Shown here: piece after piece, positions 54,022 through 63,763 of the stretch
Layout of the letters: the number at the start of each line of letters is the position of its first letter
How positions within the stretch are numbered: the stretch's first letter is position 1
Assembly (NCBI GenBank): GCA_016213505.1
Contig: JACRAF010000059.1
Coordinates: forward strand, 1 to 64,000
Reading direction: 5' to 3'
DNA length: 64,000 bases
Source of the DNA: Devosia nanyangense
Lineage (GTDB): Bacteria > Pseudomonadota > Alphaproteobacteria > Rhizobiales > Devosiaceae
Position numbers and translations under genes: made by a program
The notes under the pieces: generated by a model
Told to the model about the DNA's origin: nothing
Database searches by the model: none
What the model saw: the letters and a program-made list of their open reading frames with translations, nothing else

Positions 54022-54051
54022 GTTGACGTATACGTCAACCTGGCCTATCTT
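54022..54051 (+). promoter_or_regulatory. MerR-type box and promoter of the fadE operon
   Basis: GTTGACGTATACGTCAAC (54022-54039) is an 18-base perfect palindrome. Its TTGACG (54023-54028) is also a -35 with a TATCTT -10 (54046-54051) exactly 17 bases downstream. The site matches the box on the divergent side, indicating coordinate repression of both beta-oxidation units. Confidence 0.75.
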
Positions 54052-54113
54052 GTTTGAAAGCGGGAAATGCCCGGGTTAAATGGCCCGACTCATCCTGCGG
54101 CGGAGGGCGAATC

Positions 54114-56615
54114 GTGTTGGCTTTGGCCGTGATCCTCATCGGCGTAGCAGGCTTTCTGACGCTGAGCATGCGCCGCGCGCCGCTCTGGCAGTGGGCTGTG
54201 GGACTGGTCGTGCTCGCCGTGCTCAGCCGGTTCGACTGGGATGGGGCGACCTTCGGCATCCATACCGATCTGCTCGGATGGCTGCTGGCGCTGCTGCCGG
54301 CGATCGTTTTCGGGCTGCTGTCAGCGGCGCCGATCAGGCGTCTGGTGGTCACCACTCCGGCCTACGCCCTGGTCAAATCCATTCTGCCACGGGTGTCGCG
54401 CACCGAACAGGAAGCCCTTGATGCCGGCACCATCGGCTGGGACGCGGAGCTTTTCTCCGGCCGGCCGCGCTGGGACCAGCTGCTCGGCATTCGCAAGGTC
54501 ACCCTGACCGCCGACGAGCAGGCGTTCCTCGACGGACCGGTCAACAAAGTCTGCGCGATGATCGACGACTGGGACGTGCGCCACAACCGCGCCGACCTGC
54601 CGCCCGACGTCTGGGCCTATCTCAAGGAGCAGGGTTTCCTCGGGATGCTGATCGGTCAGGAATATGGGGGCCTCGGCTTCTCGGCACAGGCACAGAGCCA
54701 GGTGGTGAGCAAGATCGCGAGCCGCTCGGTCGCCGCCGGCATCACCGTGATGGTGCCGAACTCGCTCGGACCGGGCGAACTGCTGGAAAAATACGGCACG
54801 CCCGAGCAGAAGGAAAAGTACCTTCGCCGCCTGGCCAAGGGACAGGAAGTTCCGTGTTTTGCCCTCACCGGCCCCTATGCCGGATCGGACGCCGCCAGCA
54901 TGCGCGACGTCGGCGTCGTCACCTACGACATGTACCAGGGCAAAAAGACCCTCGGCGTCAAGGTCAGCTGGGACAAGCGCTACATCACGCTGGCGCCCGT
55001 CGCGACGCTCCTCGGCCTCGCCTTCCACCTGCACGACCCCGATCATCTGATCGGCGATGTCGAGCACGTCGGCATCACCCTGGCGCTGGTGCCGGCGAGC
55101 TTCCCCGGCGTCGAGATCGGCCGGCGGCACTACCCGGCCCGCTCGGCGTTCATGAATGGCCCGATCCGGGGCCGTAACGTCTTCATCCCGATGGAGTTCC
55201 TGATCGGCGGCATCGAGTATGTCGGGCAGGGCTGGCGGATGCTGATGGAATGCCTTTCCACAGGCCGCGCCATATCGCTGCCGGCCATCGGCACGATTTC
55301 GATCAAGCAGTCGCTGCGGGTCACCTCCGCCTATGCCCGTATCCGCCGCCAGTTCGGCATCGCCGTGGGCATCATGGAAGGCGTCGCCGAGCCGCTGAGC
55401 CGGCTGGTGCGGTCGGCCTACACCTACGAAGCGGCGCGGGGTCTGACCGCCTCGATGGTCGACGAGGGCCAAAAGCCGGCGGTGATTTCGGCACTGCTCA
55501 AATATCGCACCACCGAGGCGATGCGCGACCGGGTCAACGATGCCCTCGACATCCATGGTGGCCGCGCCGTGCAGGACGGGCCGTCGAACTACCTCTTCTC
55601 GGGCTACATGACGACACCCGTCGCCATCACCGTCGAGGGCGCCAATATCCTCACGCGCACGCTAATCACCTTTGCCCAGGGGGCGCTCAGGGCGCATCCC
55701 TATCTCTATGCCGAGATCGCCGCGGCGCAGGACAAGGACCGTCGCCACGGCATCGCGGCGTTCGATACGGCGTTCTGCGGCCATCTCAGCTTCATGCTGC
55801 GCAACATGACCGGCAGCTTCCTCCACGCCTTGACCTTCGGGCGCTTCGCCTCGACGCCGGTGCAGCACGAGATGGCCCGCTGGTACCGGCAGCTCGCCCG
55901 TTATTCGCAGAGCTTCGCGCTGGTCGGCGACTGGACCGTCGCCTTCCTCGGCGGCGACCTCAAGCGCAAGCAGCGGCTCTCGGGACGCATGGCCGACATC
56001 CTCTCCGATCTCTACCTGCTGTCGGCGGTGCTCAAGCGTTACGAGGACGAGGGCCGCATCCGCGAGGACGGGCCGCTGGTCGACGCCATCGCCAAGGACC
56101 ACCTGTTTGCGATCGAACAGAACTTTGCCGCCGTGTTTGCCAACTTCCCCAACCCGGTTCTCAGCTGGCTGATGCGTATCCTGGTGTTTCCGCTCGGACG
56201 CCACCAGCAGCCGGCGTCCGACCGCGAGACCTATCGGCTTGCCCGCGCCGTGCTGCGGCCAGGTCCGTTCCGCGACCGTCTGACCATCGGCACTTTCGTG
56301 TCGATGGATCCCAAGGACGTGACCGGCGTGCTCGAAGACGCTCTGCTCAAGGTGACGCGGGCCGAGGACATCGAGGCCAAGTTCGTGCGCGCCATAAAGA
56401 AGGGCATCATCGAGCGCCGGCTGGACCGCGACGCGATCACCGACGCGGTCGACGCCAACGTCCTGACCGAGGCCGAGGCCGCCGTGCTGCGCCTCGCCGA
56501 CCAGGCGACCGATCGCGTCATCCGGGTCGACGACTTCGATTTCGACGAGCTCGCCGCCAAGCAGCTTTCCCGCCGCGAGCCTACCGGGCCCGAAAGCGGC
56601 CGCGCCGCCGAATAG
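54114..56615 (+). CDS. fadE: Acyl-CoA dehydrogenase, FadE type
   Basis: The 833-residue enzyme starts with a hydrophobic N-terminus (VLALAVILIGVAGFLTLSM and later helices up to about 80), as in E. coli FadE. The dehydrogenase core has KVCAMIDDWDVRHN, GGLGFSAQAQ, FALTGPYAGSDAASM near 260, and the C-terminal DUF1974 extension from about 550. It introduces the first double bond of beta-oxidation using FAD. The GTG at 54114, six bases after GGAGGG, is preferred over the ATG at 54054. Confidence 0.92.
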   Translation: MLALAVILIGVAGFLTLSMRRAPLWQWAVGLVVLAVLSRFDWDGATFGIHTDLLGWLLALLPAIVFGLLSAAPIRRLVVTTPAYALVKSILPRVSRTEQEALDAGTIGWDAELFSGRPRWDQLLGIRKVTLTADEQAFLDGPVNKVCAMIDDWDVRHNRADLPPDVWAYLKEQGFLGMLIGQEYGGLGFSAQAQSQVVSKIASRSVAAGITVMVPNSLGPGELLEKYGTPEQKEKYLRRLAKGQEVPCFALTGPYAGSDAASMRDVGVVTYDMYQGKKTLGVKVSWDKRYITLAPVATLLGLAFHLHDPDHLIGDVEHVGITLALVPASFPGVEIGRRHYPARSAFMNGPIRGRNVFIPMEFLIGGIEYVGQGWRMLMECLSTGRAISLPAIGTISIKQSLRVTSAYARIRRQFGIAVGIMEGVAEPLSRLVRSAYTYEAARGLTASMVDEGQKPAVISALLKYRTTEAMRDRVNDALDIHGGRAVQDGPSNYLFSGYMTTPVAITVEGANILTRTLITFAQGALRAHPYLYAEIAAAQDKDRRHGIAAFDTAFCGHLSFMLRNMTGSFLHALTFGRFASTPVQHEMARWYRQLARYSQSFALVGDWTVAFLGGDLKRKQRLSGRMADILSDLYLLSAVLKRYEDEGRIREDGPLVDAIAKDHLFAIEQNFAAVFANFPNPVLSWLMRILVFPLGRHQQPASDRETYRLARAVLRPGPFRDRLTIGTFVSMDPKDVTGVLEDALLKVTRAEDIEAKFVRAIKKGIIERRLDRDAITDAVDANVLTEAEAAVLRLADQATDRVIRVDDFDFDELAAKQLSRREPTGPESGRAAE

Positions 56616-56627
56616 AGAGGATATTTC

Positions 56628-58598
56628 GTGCCGCAACCGCAAATGCCCGTGACGGCGAACTGGCGCTTCGAGGTCGACTTCGAGCGCATCGGCTGGCTCA
56701 CCATCGACACACCCAATTCGCCGGTCAACACCCTGAGCGGGCAATCGATCGTCGAGCTCGAGACCATTGTCCTGCGCATCGAGGATCTGATCGCCTCGAG
56801 CGAAGTCGCCGGTCTCGTCGTCCAGTCGGGCAAGGACTCCGGGTTCATCGCCGGCGCCGATGTGACCGAGTTCGACGCCATGTCCGATCCCGCCATACTG
56901 CCGGAAGCACTGAAGCGCGCCCACGCCGTGCTCGACCGTATCGAGCGCCTGAAGGCGCCGGTCGTCGCCGCGATCCACGGCTTCGCACTGGGCGGCGGCC
57001 TCGAGCTGGCGCTTGCCTGCCACTATCGGATCGCGGTCAACGACGACAAGACCCGGATCGGCTTTCCCGAGGTCAATCTGGGCATCTTCCCCGGCTTCGG
57101 CGGCACCGGCCGCTCGATCCGGCAGGCCGGCCCGGTCGCGGCGATGCAGATGATGCTGACCGGCCGCCTGCTGAAGGCGGGCGCGGCGCGCGGCATGGGC
57201 CTCGTCGACAAGCTCGTCCGCCACCGTGACACCCTCCACTGGGAGGCGCGCAAGGCCGTCCTGCAGAAACGCCGGTCGACGCCCGCGCCCTTGATCCAGC
57301 GCATCATGGCCTGGGGCCCGATCCGCCAGCAGATCGTCGCCCGGATGCGGGCGGAGACGTCGAAGAAAGCCCGGCCCGAGCACTATCCGGCGCCGCACGC
57401 CCTGATCGACCTGTTCGACAAGCACGGCGACGATTGGCGGGCCATGATCGACGGCGAAGCCGCCGGCTTCGTGCCGCTCATGGGGACCAGCACGGCGCGC
57501 AATCTGCGGCGCGTCTTCTTTCTCTCCGAGGGCCTCAAGAAGCACGGCCTGCGCGGCGCCGAGAAACCCGTGTTCCGGCGCGTTCACGTCATCGGCGCCG
57601 GCGTTATGGGCGGCGACATCGCCGCTTGGTGTGCGCTCCGCGGTCTGGGCGTGACGCTCCAGGATCTCGACATGGAGCGCATCACCCCCGCCCTCGAGCG
57701 CGCCAAAAAGCTGTTCAAGAAGCGCCTCAAGGATCGCACCGAAGTGGCCTCCGCCATGGCGCGGCTCGAGGCCGATCCGGCCGGCAGGGGCATCGCCCGC
57801 GCCGACGTGATCATCGAGGCGGTGGTCGAGAATCTCGAGATCAAGAAGAAGCTCTTCGCCGATATCGAGGCCAAGGCGGGCAAGCACGCGATCCTTGCCT
57901 CCAACACCTCCTCGATCGAGCTCGAGCGCATCGCCGAGGGCCTCAAGGACCCCTCGCGGCTGATCGGGCTGCATTTCTTCAACCCCGTCGCCCAGCTGCC
58001 GTTGGTCGAGGTCATCCGCTCCGGCTTCAACGTCGATGCCGACGCGGCGCGCGGCGTCAGCTTCGCGCTCGCCATCGGCAAGAGTCCCGTTCTGGTCAAG
58101 TCGGCGCCCGGCTTTCTCGTCAACCGCGTGCTGATGCCCTACATGCTGGGCGCCGTCGCACGGGTCGAAAAGGGCGAGAGCAAGGAGCTGCTCGACGCCG
58201 CTGCGCTTGCCTTCGGCATGCCGATGGGTCCGATCGAACTGATGGACACGGTCGGCCTCGACGTCGGCCAGAGCGTTGCCCGCGAACTCGGCCAGGCCCT
58301 GCCCGACAGCTCTCGCTTCGCCGCACTGATCGCGAACAAGAAGCTCGGCCGCAAGACCGGCGAGGGCTTCTACAAATGGGTCGACGGCAAGGCGCAGAAA
58401 GGCGAGGTCCCGGCGCACGCCGATCTTGCCGGCCTCGGCCGCGAGTTGGTCAAACCCCTGGTCGACACCACCGAGATCGTCGTCGGCGAGGGCGTCGTTG
58501 TCAGCTCCGATCTCGCCGATATCGGCGTCATTCTCGGGACCGGTTTTGCGCCGTTCCTCGGTGGCCCAATGCAGGCCCGCAAGGAAGGAAAAGCCTGA
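56628..58598 (+). CDS. fadJ: Bifunctional enoyl-CoA hydratase / 3-hydroxyacyl-CoA dehydrogenase
   Basis: The 656-residue FadJ/FadB-type enzyme has an N-terminal crotonase domain (about 20-200) with FIAGADVTEF and HGFALGGGLELALACHYRIA, followed by a 3-hydroxyacyl-CoA dehydrogenase domain from about 320. The latter has VIGAGVMGGDIAAWCALRGL, SNTSSIELERIA, HFFNPVAQLPLVEVI and the C-terminal GFLVNRVLMPYM. It catalyses hydration and NAD-dependent oxidation. The GTG at 56628 lies 12 bases after the fadE stop, and MPVTANW at 56643 is an alternative start. Confidence 0.92.
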   Translation: MPQPQMPVTANWRFEVDFERIGWLTIDTPNSPVNTLSGQSIVELETIVLRIEDLIASSEVAGLVVQSGKDSGFIAGADVTEFDAMSDPAILPEALKRAHAVLDRIERLKAPVVAAIHGFALGGGLELALACHYRIAVNDDKTRIGFPEVNLGIFPGFGGTGRSIRQAGPVAAMQMMLTGRLLKAGAARGMGLVDKLVRHRDTLHWEARKAVLQKRRSTPAPLIQRIMAWGPIRQQIVARMRAETSKKARPEHYPAPHALIDLFDKHGDDWRAMIDGEAAGFVPLMGTSTARNLRRVFFLSEGLKKHGLRGAEKPVFRRVHVIGAGVMGGDIAAWCALRGLGVTLQDLDMERITPALERAKKLFKKRLKDRTEVASAMARLEADPAGRGIARADVIIEAVVENLEIKKKLFADIEAKAGKHAILASNTSSIELERIAEGLKDPSRLIGLHFFNPVAQLPLVEVIRSGFNVDADAARGVSFALAIGKSPVLVKSAPGFLVNRVLMPYMLGAVARVEKGESKELLDAAALAFGMPMGPIELMDTVGLDVGQSVARELGQALPDSSRFAALIANKKLGRKTGEGFYKWVDGKAQKGEVPAHADLAGLGRELVKPLVDTTEIVVGEGVVVSSDLADIGVILGTGFAPFLGGPMQARKEGKA

Positions 58599-58599
58599 A

Positions 58600-59883
58600 A
58601 TGGCGGAACTGAGAAGGATCGCCATTGTCGGCTCGGCGCGCATCCCCTTCTGCCGCGCCTATACCGGCTACGCCAACGAGACCAACCTTTCGATGCTGAC
58701 GGCAGCGCTCGGCGGCCTCGCCGACAAATATGGGCTCAGGGGCCAGGCGGTGAACGAGGTGATGGGCGGCGCGGTGATCTCGCATAGCCGCGATTTCAAC
58801 GTCGCCCGCGAGGCCGCGCTCGACGCCGGCTTCTCACCGCGGACGCCGGGCACCAACCTCCAGATCGCCTGCGGCACGAGCCTCCAGGCCGCCCTCAACC
58901 TCGGCGCCAAGATCGCCACCGGCCAGATCGAAAGCGGCATCGCCTGCGGCACCGATACCGTCTCCGACAGCCCCATCGTCTTCGGAACGAAGTTCCAGCA
59001 CCGCCTGGTCGAGCTCAATCGCACTCGCACCCCACAGGAGAAGCTCGCGGCCCTGCGGGGCTTCAGCCTTGGCGAACTCGCGCCCGTAGCGCCCTCGACG
59101 CAGGAGCCGCGCACCGGCCTCTCCATGGGCGAGCATTGCGAGCTGATGGCGCGTCAATGGAACATCCCCCGCGAGGCCCAGGACGAGCTGGCGCTGCGCA
59201 GCCACCACAACGCGGCGCGCGCCTATGACGAAGGCTTTCTCGACGATCTGATCGTCCCCTGCGCCGGTGTGCTCCGGGACAACAATGTTCGTGCCGACAC
59301 CAGTCTCGAGAAGATGGCGACGATGAAGCCGGCCTTCGACAAGTCCTCGGGCCAGGGCACGCTGACCGCCGCCAATTCGACGCCGCTGACCGACGGCGCC
59401 TCCGCCGTGCTGCTCGCCAGCGAGGACTGGGCCAAGGCCCGTGGCCTGCCGGTCCTCGCCTACCTCAGCCACGGCCAGGTGGCGGCCAACGACTTCGCCC
59501 ATGGCGAAGGCCTGTTGATGGCGCCCACCATCGCCGTCTCCCAGATGCTGCAGCGCGCCGGGCTGACGCTGCAGGATTTCGACCTCTACGAGATTCACGA
59601 GGCGTTTGCCGCCCAGGTGCTGTGCACCCTCAAGGCCTGGGAAGACCCCGACTATTGCAAGACGGTTCTCGGCCGCGACGCGCCGCTCGGGTCCGTCGAC
59701 CGGACCAGGCTCAACCCCAAGGGCTCGAGCCTCGCCTACGGACACCCGTTCGCGGCGACCGGCGCGCGCATCCTCGGCCTCGCCGCCAAGCAACTCGCCA
59801 CGGAGGGCAAACAACGCGCCCTGGTCTCGGTTTGCACCGCCGGCGGACAGGGCGTGACGGCGATCCTCGAGCGGGCCGCCTGA
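58600..59883 (+). CDS. fadI: Acetyl-CoA acyltransferase (thiolase), FadI type
   Basis: The 427-residue thiolase has the nucleophile Cys in NLQIACGTSLQAAL (near residue 90), ANSTPLTDGASAVLL, YEIHEAFAAQVL, YGHPFAATGAR and CTAGGQGVTAIL. It cleaves 3-ketoacyl-CoA, the last step of beta-oxidation. The start at 58600 overlaps by one base the end of the fadJ-like unit (stop at 58596-58598 with a one-base gap). The operon fadE-fadJ-fadI is complete for a beta-oxidation spiral. Confidence 0.93.
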   Translation: MAELRRIAIVGSARIPFCRAYTGYANETNLSMLTAALGGLADKYGLRGQAVNEVMGGAVISHSRDFNVAREAALDAGFSPRTPGTNLQIACGTSLQAALNLGAKIATGQIESGIACGTDTVSDSPIVFGTKFQHRLVELNRTRTPQEKLAALRGFSLGELAPVAPSTQEPRTGLSMGEHCELMARQWNIPREAQDELALRSHHNAARAYDEGFLDDLIVPCAGVLRDNNVRADTSLEKMATMKPAFDKSSGQGTLTAANSTPLTDGASAVLLASEDWAKARGLPVLAYLSHGQVAANDFAHGEGLLMAPTIAVSQMLQRAGLTLQDFDLYEIHEAFAAQVLCTLKAWEDPDYCKTVLGRDAPLGSVDRTRLNPKGSSLAYGHPFAATGARILGLAAKQLATEGKQRALVSVCTAGGQGVTAILERAA

Positions 59884-60009
59884 CAGGCAATCCCGGCGAC
59901 CCCGATGTCAGGGTTTGGCCACCGGCCCGCTGGCGCAATCGCTCAACCGTACCGGCGGAACCACCGAAAACGAAGTGGAATCAATGCACTGACCAATGAC
60001 GTGCACTGC

Positions 60010-60025
60010 TTGACGCTAACGTCAT
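60010..60025 (+). promoter_or_regulatory. Third MerR-type box, upstream of peptide ABC operon
   Basis: TTGACGCTAACGTCAT matches the two boxes of the fadE/fadD divergon at 12 or more positions, with one weak arm. It lies upstream of a TTGTCA (60034-60039) and TATAGG (60056-60061) promoter-like pair, 140 bases before the binding-protein gene. It may put the peptide transporter under the same regulator. Confidence 0.5.
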
Positions 60026-60170
60026 GCTTTTGCTTGTCAGTGGACGGTTTTGCCATATAGGGTTCGATCAATCTTGACCGGCGGGTAAAAAATCGTCGGC
60101 GCAAAAGAAGTGCCCGTGAGCAAAAATTCCGGGCTGTTGGGAAACGTCTGTAAAAGGAGAAGAGAATCCA

Positions 60171-61799
60171 ATGAAACTCCAGGCCATTTTGACCGCCGCG
60201 AGGATCGGCGTCGCATTGCTCGCCACCACCGCGCTGACCGCGCCGGTATTTGCCGCCGAGGTGCCCGCCGGCACTAAGCTCGCCACCGACCAGGTCTTCA
60301 AGTATCGCGTGCTCGACAATATCCGCGCGCTTGATCCGCAGCTCGCCGAGGACGTCGACACCGCTTACGTCGTCTCCCAGCTCTTCGAGGGCCTCTACAA
60401 CGAAGACGCCTTGGGCAATCCCGTGCCCGGCGCCGCCGAGAGCTATGACGTCAACGCCGACAACACCGTCTACACCTTCCATCTTCGCGACGCGAAGTGG
60501 TCGAATGGTGATCCGGTCACCGCCGGCGATTTCGTCTATGGCTGGCAGCGCGCGGTCGATCCCGCCACCGCCTCGACCTACGCCTACTACCTCGGCCTCG
60601 TGAACGTCGTGAACTCCGACGATATCGTCGCCGGCAAGCTGCCGGTCACCGATCTGGGCGTGAAGGCCATCGACGACAAGACGCTGGAAGTGACGCTCAA
60701 GGCGTCGACCCCGTGGTTCGTCAAGACGCTGGCGCACTCCACCCTGTTCGCGGCGCCCAAGGCCACCATCGACAAGTTCGGCGCCGACTGGACCAAGCCG
60801 GAAAACATCGTCGGCAACGGCTCCTACATTCTCGCTGAGAACTCGCCGGGCGAGCGCGTCGTGCTCAAGCGCAATCCCAACTACTGGGACGACGCCAAGA
60901 CGGTGATCAACGAAGTGCAGTTCCTCACCATCAACGATGAGAACCAGGGCCTGACCCGCTGGCGCGCCGGCGAGGTCGATCAGACCGACGTTCCGGCCGG
61001 CCAGTATCCCGCCCTGAAGGCCGAACTGCCGGGCGAGACCTACTCGGTGCCGCAGTTCTGCACCTACTATTTCAGCGTCAACATGACCGCCACGGCACCG
61101 GACGCGCTGAAGAGCAAGCAAGTGCGCCAGGCGCTCAACCTCGCCATCGACCGCGACGTGATCGTCAACAACGTGCTGCAGGGCGGCCAGACGCCGGCCT
61201 ATTCGTTCACCAATCCGCATACCGCCGGCTTCGAAATGCCGACCATCCCGGCCGCCTCGATGTCGCAGGCCGACCGCGACGCCAAGGCCAAGGAGCTGAT
61301 GACGGCGGCGGGCTATGGTCCGGACCATCCGCTCGCCCTCGCCTACATCTACAACACCTCGGAAGCGCACAAGAAGATCGCCACCGTGGTCGGCCAGATG
61401 TGGAAGGAAAAGCTCGGCGTCGACCTGAGCTTGCAGGATATGGAGTTCGCCATCCTCAGCGACATGCGTCACGAGCAGAACTACCAGCTCGCCCGCAACG
61501 CCTGGTGCGGCGACTACAACGAGGCCTCGACCTTCCTGTCGCTGCATGACTCCAAGTCCGAGCAGAACGACAGCGGTTGGGCCAACGCCGACGTCGACAA
61601 GCTGCTGGCCGACGCCAAGGTGTCCGCCAATCCCAACGAGCAGTACAAGAAGGTCGAAGAGATCGCCGCTGAGGAAGTGCCGATCATGCCGGTCTACTTC
61701 TACGCAAAAGTGTTCATGCAGAAGTCGAACGTGAAGGGCTGGCCCTTCAACAACGTCGAGCAAATCTGGTACGCTAAGGACCTGTACAAGGTCGAATAG
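60171..61799 (+). CDS. oppA: Peptide ABC transporter substrate-binding protein
   Basis: The 542-residue protein has a signal peptide (about 1-29, ending PVFAA) and the family-5 binding-protein features LAEDVDTAYVVSQLFEGLYNED, GDFVYGWQRAVDP and NGSYILAENSPGERVVLKRNPNYW. It matches OppA-type oligopeptide or dipeptide binding proteins in the periplasm. It is the first gene of the opp operon. A 12-base-pair hairpin (61816-61842) follows it and precedes the permeases. Confidence 0.92.
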   Translation: MKLQAILTAARIGVALLATTALTAPVFAAEVPAGTKLATDQVFKYRVLDNIRALDPQLAEDVDTAYVVSQLFEGLYNEDALGNPVPGAAESYDVNADNTVYTFHLRDAKWSNGDPVTAGDFVYGWQRAVDPATASTYAYYLGLVNVVNSDDIVAGKLPVTDLGVKAIDDKTLEVTLKASTPWFVKTLAHSTLFAAPKATIDKFGADWTKPENIVGNGSYILAENSPGERVVLKRNPNYWDDAKTVINEVQFLTINDENQGLTRWRAGEVDQTDVPAGQYPALKAELPGETYSVPQFCTYYFSVNMTATAPDALKSKQVRQALNLAIDRDVIVNNVLQGGQTPAYSFTNPHTAGFEMPTIPAASMSQADRDAKAKELMTAAGYGPDHPLALAYIYNTSEAHKKIATVVGQMWKEKLGVDLSLQDMEFAILSDMRHEQNYQLARNAWCGDYNEASTFLSLHDSKSEQNDSGWANADVDKLLADAKVSANPNEQYKKVEEIAAEEVPIMPVYFYAKVFMQKSNVKGWPFNNVEQIWYAKDLYKVE

Positions 61800-61815
61800 G
61801 CTGCCAGCGACAATC

Positions 61816-61842
61816 GGAGCCCCGCACGCTGTGCGGGGCTCC
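61816..61842 (+). promoter_or_regulatory. Inter-cistronic hairpin after oppA
   Basis: GGAGCCCCGCAC and GTGCGGGGCTCC pair perfectly around GCT, with no T-run following. It likely acts as a stabiliser or partial terminator to favour binding-protein expression over the permeases. Confidence 0.6.
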
Positions 61843-61898
61843 AGCCATTCGCGCCAGACCCGATCGAGGCTGCCTTTGGCACACCCGGACACCGCCCC

Positions 61899-62821
61899 AT
61901 GCTGATCTTCATTCTCAAGCGTCTGGCCATCGCCATCCCGACGCTGCTCGTGCTCATCACCGTCTCGTTCGTCCTGATGAAGATTGCGCCGGGTACGCCG
62001 TTCTCCGGCGACAAGGCGATTCCGAAGGAAATCCTCGCCAACATCTATGCCCGCTACGGCCTCGACAAGCCGGAGTGGCAGCAGTTACTCGAGTACATCT
62101 GGAACATCGTCGCACATTTCGATTTCGGGCCGTCCTTCAAGTACAAGGACCGCACCGTCAACGAGATCATCGCGCAGGGCTTCCCGGTTACCTTCGCCTA
62201 CGGCACCTGGTCGTTCCTCATCGCCACCATCGTCGGCATCAGCATGGGCATCATTGCGGCCATCCGGCACAACACTCTGGTCGACTATTTCGCGGTGGGC
62301 ATCACGGTCGGCGCGCAGGTGGCCCCAACTTCGTCATCGCGCCGCTTCTGGTTCTCGTGTTCACGCTCTGGCTGCGCTGGCTTCCCGGCGGCGGCTGGAA
62401 CGGTGGGCACTGGAGCAACATCGTCCTGCCGGTGATCGCGCTTTCCACCACCTTCTTTGCCAACATCGCGCGCATCATGCGCTCGTCGATGCTCGAGGTG
62501 CTGAATTCCAACTTCATCCGCACTGCACGGGCCAAGGGCATGCCGGGCTGGCAGGTGATCATAAAACACGCGCTGAAGCCGGCGCTGCTGCCGGTGATCT
62601 CGTACCTCGGGCCGGTGTTCGTCGGCATGATCACAGGCTCGGTGGTGGTCGACCTCTACTTCTCGACCGGCGGCATCGGGCAGTGGTTCGTCAACAGCGC
62701 GCTGGGGCGTGACTACGGGACTGTCCTCGGCATCACCATTCTTCTGGGCGCGCTCACCATCGCCGCCAATCTCGTGGTCGACGTCCTCTACGCGTGGATC
62801 GACCCCAAGATCCGTTACTAG
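61899..62821 (+). pseudogene. oppB: Peptide ABC permease OppB with a single-base frameshift
   Basis: The frame from 61899 encodes MLIFILKRLAIAIPTLLVLI and runs to VDYFAVGITVGAQV near 62319. There it changes to unrelated sequence (PTSSSRRFWFS) and stops at 62435. The proper continuation NFVIAPLLVLVFTLWLRWLPGG and the EAA region VLNSNFIRTARAKGMPGWQV lie in another frame up to 62821. One base is missing near 62319-62326 in the GTGGCCCCAAC run; adding a G would restore VGPNFVIAPLL. It is either a genuine recent mutation or an assembly error in a short homopolymer. Confidence 0.85.
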
Positions 62822-62830
62822 GAGCCCGCC

Positions 62831-63763
62831 ATGCTCGCAGATGTCCGCATTGAACCGCTGGTCACGGCCAAGAACGGTGAGACCGTCAATCTCGTCAAGG
62901 GCCGCTCGCTGTGGCAGGACGCCGGCCGCCGTTTCATGAAGAACAAGGCCGCCGTGGTCTGCGTGGTCCTCCTCGTCCTCATCGTCGCCTTCACCTTTGT
63001 CGGCCCGTTCTTCGCCAGATGGTCGATCGAAAAGATCGACTGGAGCGTCATCGGCATGGTGCTCGAAAAGGGCTATCCTTCGATCGAGACTGGTCACTAT
63101 TTCGGCGCCGACGAAGTCGGCCGCGACCTCTATTCGCGAGTCATCCAGGGTACGCAGATCTCGCTCGTTGTCGGCCTGCTCGGCGCGTCGGTGGCGGTGG
63201 TGGTGGGGACCCTCTACGGCGCCGTCGCCGGCTATTTCGGCGGCCGGCTCGACAGCGCCATGATGCGCTTCGTCGATATCCTTTACTCGATCCCCTTCAT
63301 GTTCATCCTGATCCTCCTGCTGATCATCTTTGGCCGCTCGCTGGTGCTGCTGTTCATGGGCATTGGGCTTTTGTCATGGCTGGGCATGTCGCGCGTCGTG
63401 CGCGGGCAGACGCTGACGCTCAAGAACCGCGAGTTCGTCGAGGCGGCGATCGCTACGGGGGTCAAGCCGATGGCCATCGTCGTCCGCCACATCGTGCCGA
63501 ACCTGCTTGGCGTGGTGGCGGTCTACGCCACGCTGCTGATTCCCGAGATGATCCTGCTCGAGAGCTTCATCTCGTTCCTCGGCCTCGGCATCTCCGAGCC
63601 CAACACCTCGCTCGGCGTGCTGATCAGCGAGGGGGCGCGCACCATGCAGTACGGCACAATCTGGCAGCTCGCGTTCCCGCTCGCCTTCTTCGTCGTCATT
63701 CTGTTCAGTTTCTTCTTCGCCGGCGACGGCCTGCGCGACGCGCTCGACCCCAAGGACCGCTGA
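62831..63763 (+). CDS. oppC: Peptide ABC transporter permease
   Basis: The 310-residue protein has an N-terminal cytoplasmic and first helix region (about 35-65), a typical ADEVGRDLYSRVIQGTQISL loop, and membrane helices with the EAA motif NREFVEAAIATGVKPMAIVVRHIVPN. The C-terminus ends FAGDGLRDALDPKDR, as in OppC/DppC. The ATG at 62831 follows an AGGAG site. It is in the same operon as oppB and overlaps oppD by 1 base. Confidence 0.92.
   Translation: MLADVRIEPLVTAKNGETVNLVKGRSLWQDAGRRFMKNKAAVVCVVLLVLIVAFTFVGPFFARWSIEKIDWSVIGMVLEKGYPSIETGHYFGADEVGRDLYSRVIQGTQISLVVGLLGASVAVVVGTLYGAVAGYFGGRLDSAMMRFVDILYSIPFMFILILLLIIFGRSLVLLFMGIGLLSWLGMSRVVRGQTLTLKNREFVEAAIATGVKPMAIVVRHIVPNLLGVVAVYATLLIPEMILLESFISFLGLGISEPNTSLGVLISEGARTMQYGTIWQLAFPLAFFVVILFSFFFAGDGLRDALDPKDR

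Noticed and set aside
55662..58643. A 993-residue open frame opposite fadE and fadJ
   Set aside because: The translation is a shadow of two clear beta-oxidation genes and shows no domain.
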